Of a DNA stretch of 47,629 nt, positions 31,877 through 40,700 are shown piece by piece; positions within the stretch are counted from its first letter, which is position 1; every line of letters starts with the position of its first letter. The notes below the pieces were generated by a model. That model saw only the letters and a list, made by a program, of their open reading frames with translations, was not told the origin of the DNA and did not search any database. The stretch is from Mytilinidion resinicola (Eukaryota > Ascomycota > Dothideomycetes > Mytilinidiales > Mytilinidiaceae): contig NW_022985464.1 in NCBI RefSeq assembly GCF_010093595.1, positions 39,668-87,296 on the forward strand, given 5' to 3'. Made by a program: the position numbers and the translations under genes.

Positions 31877-32737
31877 GACCCAGGTGAGGTTGTCGACGGT
31901 AGTGAAACGCTACCTCGCGAGGTATAATGCCTGGGATCCAGCCGCGGGCTTACACACGATGTGGCCGAGATTACCAACGGAGCTGCTGGGGCAAATTAGT
32001 GGTAAGGGGAAGAAAATTTCGAAATATGTAGACTGACTATGGACGAGGGTCACATGCTTATTTTGTATGTGGGCTGGGGATCTCACGTGTGGGAGCGCTT
32101 TCACGTCACCGAGGGCATCTCACCTGTGCAATTCTTTTCCCTTATGCCTAAGATCACTTCACCGAAGGCATCTCGCCTGCTTACGCAGCGCCGTGAGGTT
32201 TCTCGACGCCCACGATAGCCGTTCTAGCCCGCCCTCTCCGAGCAAACATCACTCCGTCACCCGCTCATCACCACGCGACGCCCGACGTCACTGTCAACAG
32301 AGACCGAAATTGGCAACAGCCCCACAGACAGCCCCCCCCCTCACAACCTCGACAGGGACACGTCACGACACCACCACCTCCTCTATCAACACCACCGACA
32401 CAGCAAAGACTACCCTTGTAGAAACCAACCTCCGCAACACCGCGTCGATGTCCCACCTTCCATGTATCCGGTCAACAAGAAGCCGAAGACACAGACATCA
32501 TCAAATCTCCTTAACCCGCAACGCCACCCGCCTTCTCCAACGACGACGCAGGCGGAACTGTACTCCCGATTGTCCATGGCGGTGCCTACCGCACCAAGGA
32601 GATAGAGAGACGCTGGCATCTCCTCCGATACGGGGTAGGACCATACGATTTCCGGGGCGGGGGGGTTCACAGGGCTACTTCACACATGGCTGTGTGACAA
32701 TGCTCCACTGGGGAAGCGAATTCACGCGGAGTGGATT

Positions 32738-32774
32738 GGGGGTGGGGGTGGGGGTGGGGGTGGGGGTGGGGGGG
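32738..32774 (+). repeat. GGGGGT microsatellite, G-quadruplex candidate
   Basis: Five GGGGGT units are followed by seven G, giving six runs of at least five G on the + strand. It lies about 290 bp beyond the TRP-channel stop codon. Confidence 0.85.
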
Positions 32775-33062
32775 AACCACCAAGCGATAGGAAGTAGGAA
32801 GTCAAGAATACCAAAGACAAAAAAAGCAAGGGCTAGAGAACGTGTAAAGACGGAAGAGATATGAAATATACGAATGAATGAAGGAAAGAAATTATGAATT
32901 GATCTGGGTATCCGCCATATGCTATAATACAACCCCTCTTACCCCTGGCCCCCATGCATTCACCAATGCCCTTCGGCCTCAAACCCAAATGCAAAAAGAC
33001 AACACTATGCAAATGCCACCATAGAAGTGCCAGACAATACCGCCCCTGAACCTATCGCTCAA

Positions 33063-36000
33063 TCAAAGACTACTGCTCCCCACCCTCTCCCCCTTCATCG
33101 CCTCCGCCAAATCCGGTATCTCACCCTCCCCCTCCCCCTCTCCCTCTCCCTCTCCCTGCATCAGCGTCTGTGTCGTCGGCAAACTCCCCACCTGCTCCAC
33201 CACCGCCCTCTGCCCCTCCGCCACCGCCTTCTTCCGCCCCTTCCCGCTCTTCTTGCGCATTCCCCCCTCCCCAGCATCCTTCGTGCTCCCCGCCCGACTC
33301 GTGACCCCCGTCGCCGTGCCCCCGCCATCATACCCCCTCAGCCCCTTGACCTCCTTCAGCACATCCCGGAACCCCTCCTCCAGCGTCGTCATGCGCGCCA
33401 GCATGATGCGGCTGACCATGCCCTCCTCCTCCTCCTTCTTCTTGCTGCGCCGCAGCGCCTCCATCTCCAGCTGGGTCGAGAAGCTGGCGGGCAGCGCGCC
33501 AAAGTCGGGCCCGTGCTTGTTGTCGCCGAGGTCGGACGCGAGGTCGAGCGCACGCGCGTTGAAGGACGGGTCGCGGCGGGGGCCGATGTTGAGGCCGAGC
33601 AAGTCGCTGAAGGAGAGGGCCGAGTTGTGGAGGCCGTGGGGTGGCATGATGGGGCGCGCGCGGGCGGATTGGATGGTCGGGAGAACGGGGCGTTTGGGCG
33701 TGCGACGGCCTGATGGAGTGGCGGTGCCGGAGCGGTTTGCGGTGGTGGGACGTTTGGCGGGAGAGGTGGCGCGGGACTGGCGGGCGGATGGTTGGCGGGA
33801 GGGTTGGGAGGTGGGTTTGGATTGAGGTTGGGATGGCGGTTTGGATTCGGCCGGGTTGAAAAGGACGGTGTTGGTGGAGAGTTGGCGGGAGTGGCCGCGG
33901 TTAGGACGGGAGGCCCCAGGGCCGAAAAAGTAGCTGGGGGTGGCATTTGGCTGCAGTTGTTGTCGAGCGCGTGCTGCGGAAGAGGATAGAGAGCTGGGTT
34001 GGACTGGTGTCTCTGGCTTCGCCGTCATGGGAGTTCGGAAGTAGTCTTCAGATGAAGAGCTGTAGGCCCTGTGCTGGCGATTCTCTTTGTCGGAGCCTTC
34101 GCGAGTGGATGTTTCTTGATCATCTTCGTCGTTTGTGACGAGCTCATCATCGCCGTCGCCATCTGTTTGGAGGATATCATCCATGCTCATATCAGGCAAC
34201 TCGCCTTCTTCCTCTTGAATCGGATAAGGTCTTGAGCGCCTCATTGTCAACAGCTCTTCTGGGTCCGAGGCAACAGATCGAGTGGTTGCGGAGTGATTCT
34301 TTCGTTTGGCTATCGGTTGCTGACCTGTGTTGGCTCGTCGAATCCTCGGCCGCCGAGACTCAAGCTGGTCGAGTACAGAGCGAGGCTCTTCCATCGGGGG
34401 AGGTGTGCCTCCTTCATGTCCTATACCCTGCATCCAGTCGCGGACTACATTGCTCGATTTTCTTCGACCGACTATTGTACCAGCGTTTGCCTGGCTGAGT
34501 GACGGATCCCTGAACGGCCTCCGGAAGACTTCATCGAGAGCGCGATCCTTTTGAAAGGTTGTGATTGACGGCTCTCGAAGCCGAGCTCCAGGACTAAACA
34601 GATCTCCAGGGCCTCGCATAGTGAAAGCTGGAAGCTTCGCAGCACTTCGGCCTCGCTGTTCAACTAGGTCCGTCGGGCCATATGCAGAGTACGATAGGAT
34701 AAAGCGCTCATAAGCAAATATAGAAAACAGAACCGGTAGGTGGGTCATCTTAATGACAGTTCGATTCATCTTGATGAATTTCCGAAACGGCATGAAGAAT
34801 CTCAAGGGGATGAGCAGCCATCCGAGTACATTTGTCGGAGCAATGTACGAGAACAAAGCGTCGGATTTGACCATCGAGATGGTGTTGACTGCAAAAAGAA
34901 ATTGATGCTCTTCATTTGCGTTCTGTACGATGGCCATGAAAGAGTTCGTCAAGACTGTGATCAAAATCGTAACAATCAGGAAGTGACAAATGAAGAGAAA
35001 TAGCGTAAGTATGCCTTTTCCTAGGATGTTGTACTCTCCCCAGATATCCCACGCAGCAGGGGTAAAGCCCATGAGCATTTGAAAGAGGGCGTAGGCGGCC
35101 CCGCCGGCATCTAGGTCATTGCTAAATGCAAGTGTAAATGCAACGAAGAAGCCACTACAGCTTATGATAATTAGGACCAGAATGGCGACCAGATCCATGG
35201 CCATCATTCTGAATGCGATGAGCAGCTGCGAGAAATAGCGATAATGGTCGAGCACGGAAAACAGCCTCGGGAACAACAGAACGGCGGTCGTCCCGAGCAC
35301 ATCATAAGCCATGTTAGCGACGTAGTGCTTTTGAACACTGGGCATAAGTATTCCATAGAGCCTCAACACGTAGTAGGCCACGAAGAGGAAGAGTATACCG
35401 AGATCAAAAGCATTCCAGACACTCATGATGTACAAGCCGAAGCCTTGCTCAGTGAAGCCGACAATCTCGTCAAGCATAAAACCAGCGCTCCAGAACCAGA
35501 AAATAACTTCGAGTCCGGTAATGTCGTCGGATTTCTGGACCAAGACTGCTAAGAACAAGCCAAGCATGACGGCGAAGGAGCCTGTTGAGAACAACTGCCT
35601 ATAACGGGGAACACGAAGACGAGAGAGCTTGAATAGTGATGCGTCGTGAGGGTCATACAAAGTGACTGAGCGTCTGAGCGTGGCTTCGTTCAAGAGCTGA
35701 TCAGAGCTTTCTATCTTGACCCTAGGTGCGTTAGAGGGTCCTCTACCAGGAGAAAGACCGGCTCTCGTTGTACCATAGGCGCGAAGTTTGGACGAATCGC
35801 GTCGAGAGGGGGTCCTATGCAGATTGTCGGCGGCCGAGTGGAAGACAATGGTTCCAGCCCAGATGGCCTCCAGTTGTTGTACGACTAAGGGATGTGCTAG
35901 GAATTTCTTCGACTGGGCACGAATGGCAATCTCTATTGTGGATATCCGAGCGGAACGCGGACTCGAGCGGGGCCTGTTTGCACCTTGCGCATGATCGAGA

Positions 36001-36668
36001 GGCGCCATTCCTTGAAGCGGGTCGAAGTCGTAGGACAGGGCATCAAGTAGCTCCCTGGTAGAGAATTCCTTGATCAAACGCATGGCGAGCAGCTCGCATA
36101 TCATGGCCCTGGTCTTGCTGACACCAACGATTCCAGGATTCAGCTGGCCTTCTTTCTGGAACTGCAGACAATTTGCTATCAGGGCATATAAGGTGGCGCG
36201 GGAAAAGTGGGAGGAGCGTATCTGCTGCTGGATAGGCTTGACGAGGAACTGTGAGACCTGGGGCGAGCGGAGCTGGTCCCACGAGAGGGTTGTCTCGCAT
36301 CGCTGGACGATGATTATGCGTATGGAATGGGTGGTGCTGTAGATGGGCAGGCGATCTAAAACATGTATTAGCAGCGCAAACAAAGTGTGTAGAGGCCAAA
36401 TCAATATACCTAGCATCTCCGAGAAGACGGGCAGCAATGGCCCATCTCGATCATCGCCATCGTCTTCGTCTTCATCCTCGTTCTCGTTCTCTGGGTCCTC
36501 GTCGTAGGCGTCGTCGTCCTGTGCATACTCGTTGTCTTCGTCCTCGGGCTCCTCAACAGCACTGTCTGCATCTTGGCGGGGGGCGGCGCGACGAAAGGCT
36601 TGGAGCAAGGGCGAGCGCTCCGAGGAGGCTCGACGCGCCTGCTGAGGTCGCAGGAGGGAGGCGAACAT
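33063..36668 (-). CDS. yvc1: TRP-family cation channel (Yvc1 / spray type)
   Basis: The frame runs from 36791, but MFASLLRP at 36668 is the likelier start. A 54-nt intron at 36409-36356 (GTATAT donor, GCTAAT branch, TTTAG acceptor) joins EML to DRLPIYSTTHSIR, giving 1183 aa. After an acidic N-terminus comes the fungal TRPY linker domain (RCETTLSWDQLRSPQV, FLVKPIQQQIRSSHF). Six membrane segments span about residues 335-575, with a pore-like stretch ALFQMLMGFTPAAWDIW before the last one (FLIVTILITVLTNSF). The 600-residue tail is disordered, Ser/Pro/Arg-rich and ends with a GEGEGE run coded by a CTCCC microsatellite. Role: Ca2+-permeable channel of the vacuole; the Neurospora spray homologue affects Ca2+ distribution and branching. 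Divergent from CAD (about 1 kb). Confidence 0.88.
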   Translation of the reverse strand: MFASLLRPQQARRASSERSPLLQAFRRAAPRQDADSAVEEPEDEDNEYAQDDDAYDEDPENENEDEDEDDGDDRDGPLLPVFSEMLGILIWPLHTLFALLIHVLDRLPIYSTTHSIRIIIVQRCETTLSWDQLRSPQVSQFLVKPIQQQIRSSHFSRATLYALIANCLQFQKEGQLNPGIVGVSKTRAMICELLAMRLIKEFSTRELLDALSYDFDPLQGMAPLDHAQGANRPRSSPRSARISTIEIAIRAQSKKFLAHPLVVQQLEAIWAGTIVFHSAADNLHRTPSRRDSSKLRAYGTTRAGLSPGRGPSNAPRVKIESSDQLLNEATLRRSVTLYDPHDASLFKLSRLRVPRYRQLFSTGSFAVMLGLFLAVLVQKSDDITGLEVIFWFWSAGFMLDEIVGFTEQGFGLYIMSVWNAFDLGILFLFVAYYVLRLYGILMPSVQKHYVANMAYDVLGTTAVLLFPRLFSVLDHYRYFSQLLIAFRMMAMDLVAILVLIIISCSGFFVAFTLAFSNDLDAGGAAYALFQMLMGFTPAAWDIWGEYNILGKGILTLFLFICHFLIVTILITVLTNSFMAIVQNANEEHQFLFAVNTISMVKSDALFSYIAPTNVLGWLLIPLRFFMPFRKFIKMNRTVIKMTHLPVLFSIFAYERFILSYSAYGPTDLVEQRGRSAAKLPAFTMRGPGDLFSPGARLREPSITTFQKDRALDEVFRRPFRDPSLSQANAGTIVGRRKSSNVVRDWMQGIGHEGGTPPPMEEPRSVLDQLESRRPRIRRANTGQQPIAKRKNHSATTRSVASDPEELLTMRRSRPYPIQEEEGELPDMSMDDILQTDGDGDDELVTNDEDDQETSTREGSDKENRQHRAYSSSSEDYFRTPMTAKPETPVQPSSLSSSAARARQQLQPNATPSYFFGPGASRPNRGHSRQLSTNTVLFNPAESKPPSQPQSKPTSQPSRQPSARQSRATSPAKRPTTANRSGTATPSGRRTPKRPVLPTIQSARARPIMPPHGLHNSALSFSDLLGLNIGPRRDPSFNARALDLASDLGDNKHGPDFGALPASFSTQLEMEALRRSKKKEEEEGMVSRIMLARMTTLEEGFRDVLKEVKGLRGYDGGGTATGVTSRAGSTKDAGEGGMRKKSGKGRKKAVAEGQRAVVEQVGSLPTTQTLMQGEGEGEGEGEGEIPDLAEAMKGERVGSSSL

Positions 36669-37710
36669 ATGCTTTTCGCTCCTTGCAGCAGCGTGGAAGA
36701 AAGGACGCGGTCGTGCGGAGAAGATCCGGGGATGGTGGTGATAAGGGCAGCGGGATCGCACTTCTCCTCCGGGCACACACACCTGCCTCACCGCTTCCTC
36801 AGGGCGTGTCGTCGGTGGTGATCATGAGGATGGCTTCTTATCTGCCCAGCCCTTCCCCACGATTTTGCTCTGCCTTCTCGCGTCGTGCCAGGCCAATGGG
36901 CGCGTGCGAATGCAGCAGGCCGCCCTTGCAATCTGCAGGCAGCCTCCGCTAATGCGCCTTTGACAGCCACGGGTGGAGTTGAATGCGCATGCCGCGCATC
37001 ATGGAGAAGCACGAAATCCAATGGCCCGATGTGCAGTGCAGCGGACAGAGCCTCAAATCAGAGGGCCACGGGCGTGCGGTTCGGCGATCGCTGCAGCTTT
37101 CCTCAAGCTTCGTCCAGTCTTGTCGTCTGGACCGGCACCAATCGCCACGACGCCCTGGAGAGAGGGCGGAGACGGGAGGCGGAGAGAATCACGACAGAGA
37201 TGGACGTGTGGCAGCCTTCTCGGCGGCCCAATAAGCAGAGTCAGCCGTGGGCCAAGGGGTGTCAGCCTGCATCGTTTGACGACACCTCCCGCCGCCTGCA
37301 GTCCTCTCCAGGGCTGTCCAACACCACCAAGGACCAGACCGCCCTTTGCGCATCACGTGCCATGCATCAATCCCATAGTTCTCGTTGCTTTTTGTGATTT
37401 CGTACCTATGGAGTGAGTAAGTGCACACGTCTTGCACAGCAAAAGTCCCGGGGAATTCCCAATTGAAGACTCTGTCGCTGGCCGTCAGGACATTGCATCC
37501 ATGGATGCAGCACTCGGCGAGATCCAGACGCGGGCCGAGATTCGGCCCTGCATCCCACGCTGCAGGCGATTGGCCCCGCATTGCTAGTCGCTCTCGAAGT
37601 TTTTCTTCCCTCGACGACCTTCAGCTGCTTCAGCTCCACCACAATTCTTGCCTCTGCAATTGCTGCTTGAGAGGCTTCACTGAGCCCCAGGCATTCCCTC
37701 CCCACCAGCC
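36669..37710. promoter_or_regulatory. divergent promoter region between the TRP channel and CAD
   Basis: About 1.04 kb with no supported gene. Notable are the 16-bp perfect palindrome at 37494-37509 and a two-codon ATG GAG TGA at 37409-37417, which would be a minimal upstream frame if transcribed. Confidence 0.4.
37494..37509. promoter_or_regulatory. 16-bp perfect palindrome upstream of CAD
   Basis: TGCATCCATGGATGCA reads identically on both strands and lies about 200 bp before the CAD ATG. A dimeric transcription-factor site is possible; no factor is assigned. Confidence 0.4.
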
Positions 37711-40700
37711 ATGCCGAGTCGCGCCCACGACGGCCCTGATATGGCCCTGGAGCTCAAGGATGGCTATGTCTGCCGCGGTCAGAGCTTTGGCGCTGAGAAG
37801 AGCATTGCTGGAGAATTGGTCTTCCAGACTGGCATGGTGGGCTATCCCGAGTCCATAACCGATCCCTCATACCGTGGCCAAATTCTCGTCATCACTTTCC
37901 CCCTGGTCGGCAATTATGGCGTTCCCTCGAGGGAAAAGATGGACAGTCTTCTCACTGAGCTTCCGGCCTACTTCGAGGCCAAAGAAATACACATTGCTGG
38001 CCTAGTCGTGGCCGCGTATGCCGGGGATGAGTACTCGCACCATCTGGCTACTTCGTCCCTGGGCGCCTGGCTCAAAGAGCAGGGAGTCCCCGCTATTACT
38101 GGAGTGGACACGCGAGCACTCACAAAGCGTATTCGGGAAGAAGGCAGCATGCTTGGTCGTTTGCTCATGAAGAAATTTGCCTCGTCAAAGTCCCCCTTCC
38201 GAATTGCCAATGGCGATTCTACCGTTCTGGCAAACGGTGTAGCTTCAGGAGCTTTAGATTGGCGAGCTGACTATGAGGTTGTCACCTGGGAAGATCCAAA
38301 TAGCAAGAATCTAGTCGCGGAAGGTGAGTCTATCATCTCGCACATACTATTTGAACACACCTTGATATTCACAAATTGCAGTGTCCACAAAAGCCCCTAA
38401 AATATACCACCCTGCAAAGCAAACTGCCCTCAAACACCCCTCTGGTCGCCCCGTCCGAGTTGTATGTGTCGACGTTGGGTTGAAATACAATCAGCTCCGA
38501 TGCCTTGTTAGGCGAGGGGTGGAAGTGGAAGTAGTGCCTTGGGATTACGACTTTCCAAAACTCGCGGGCAACGAATACGATGGACTCTTCATATCAAATG
38601 GACCTGGCGATCCTGCCATGATGGAGGCGACAGTCAAAAACATATCAGCTGCCATGGAACAAGCGGCTACCCCTATCTTCGGAATCTGTCTGGGGCATCA
38701 ATTGCTTGCTCGTGCAGCCGGAGCTCAGACCCTGAAAATGAAGTTTGGAAACCGAGGGCACAACATTCCTTGCACAAATCTCCTCAATGGGCGATGCTAC
38801 ATTACCTCACAGAATCACGGATATGCCGTCGACGCAAAGACATTGCCTCAGGGTTGGGAGGAAGTTTTCGTCAATGCTAATGATGGAAGTAATGAGGGTA
38901 TTCGTCACACAAGCCGACCATACTTCAGTGTACAATTCCATCCAGAGCACACCCCAGGCCCTAGGGATACCGAATTCCTATTTGATGTCTTCATTGACAC
39001 CATCAAAAAGACCATTGAATCCCCCAAAGCTCTTTCACAACCCGTTCATTTCCCAGGTGGAGATGCCAAAGAAAACGCCCGCCTTCATCCTAAAGTTAAG
39101 GTCAAGAAGGTGCTTGTGCTCGGAAGTGGAGGTCTGAGTATTGGGCAAGCTGGCGAATTCGACTATTCAGGAAGTCAAGCAATCAAGGCTTTGAAACAAG
39201 AGGGTATCTATACGATACTCATCAACCCCAATATCGCTACCATCCAAACGTCAAAAGGCCTTGCAGACAAGGTCTACTTCCTTCCTGTCACTGCAGATTT
39301 CGTCAGGAAAGTTATACAACGAGACCGACCGGATGGTATCTTCGTGACATTCGGAGGCCAGACAGCGTTGCAAGTGGGCATCCAACTCAAGGACGAATTC
39401 GATGGACTAGGAGTCAAAGTCCTCGGCACCCCTATTGACACTATCATCACGACCGAAGACCGAGAGCTCTTTGCTCGAAGCATGGAATCGATAGGCGAGA
39501 AATGTGCAAAGTCAGCCTCCGCAAGTTCAGTAGAAGAGGCCATGCATGTGGTCAAAGACATCGGCTTCCCTGTAATTGTCAGAGCAGCTTATGCTCTGGG
39601 TGGGCTAGGCAGCGGATTCGCCGAAGACGATGCCCAGTTGCTCGATCTCTGCCAGAAAGCCTTTGCTGCAAGCCCCCAGGTGCTTATCGAGAGAAGTATG
39701 AAGGGCTGGAAAGAGATTGAATACGAGGTCGTTCGTGATTGTCGCGATAACTGCATTACGGTTTGCAACATGGAGAATTTTGACCCGCTGGGGATCCACA
39801 CTGGAGATTCGATCGTGGTTGCTCCTTCGCAAACACTCTCAGACGAGGATTACAACATGCTTCGAACCACGGCTGTAAACGTTATCCGGCATCTCGGTGT
39901 CGTTGGAGAATGCAACATCCAGTATGCACTCAACCCATTCTCCAGGGAGTACTGTATCATTGAAGTCAACGCTCGTCTGTCGCGTTCTTCAGCTCTCGCC
40001 TCAAAGGCTACTGGATACCCTCTGGCATTTATCGCAGCTAAGCTCGGACTTGGTATCCCGTTGAACGAAATCTCGAACTCGGTGACCAAGGTCACATCCG
40101 CCTGCTTTGAACCCTCGCTCGATTACGTCGTTGTCAAAATTCCCCGATGGGATCTCAAGAAGTTCACTCGAGTGTCAACGCTTCTAGGCTCCTCCATGAA
40201 GAGTGTCGGCGAAGTCATGAGTATCGGCAGAACGTTCGAAGAGGCCATACAGAAAGCCATTCGTGCCATTGATCTCAACAACTTGGGATTCTGCGAAACG
40301 AGTGCCTTGATGTCCATCGACGAAGAGCTTCAGACTCCTTCTGATCAGCGGCTTTTTGCTATTGCAAATGCGATGCACTCCGGATACAGTGTCGATAAGA
40401 TATGGGAGATGACCAAAATCGACAAGTGGTTTTTGAGTCGACTCAAGGACCTCAGCAACTTCGAAAAACTCATGGAGACCTACACCACTGTATCAATTAC
40501 CAAGCCGCTCATCAAACGGGCCAAGCAACTTGGTTATGCTGATCGACAGCTTGCAAAATTCTTCGGCTCAAACGAACTTGCCGTCCGGCGGGCTAGAGTC
40601 GATGCAGGCATCGTGCCTGTGGTGAAGCAGATTGATACCGTCGCGGCGGAGTTCCCAGCTTTCACCAACTATCTCTATCTGACATACAATGGCACTGAGC

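Larger units (their letters stand above)
31532..33062. other. 1.5-kb intergenic region, P450 and TRP-channel 3' flanks
   Basis: No gene is supported. It contains a 7-bp-stem hairpin (CACCCTC/GAGGGTG) at 31656-31673, a tRNA-like T-arm on the minus strand at 31860-31876, a G-run array at 32738-32774, and A/C-rich DNA. Confidence 0.45.

Noticed and set aside
32067..32864. 265-residue frame on the plus strand in the P450/TRP intergenic DNA
   Set aside because: It is H/T/R-rich and ends in a VGVGVGVG artefact of the G microsatellite; no start context or similarity.
37409..37417. Minimal two-codon upstream frame in the CAD leader as a translational attenuator
   Set aside because: The transcription start is unknown and the ATG is followed by a possible splice donor (GTGAGT-like), so it may not be in the mRNA.
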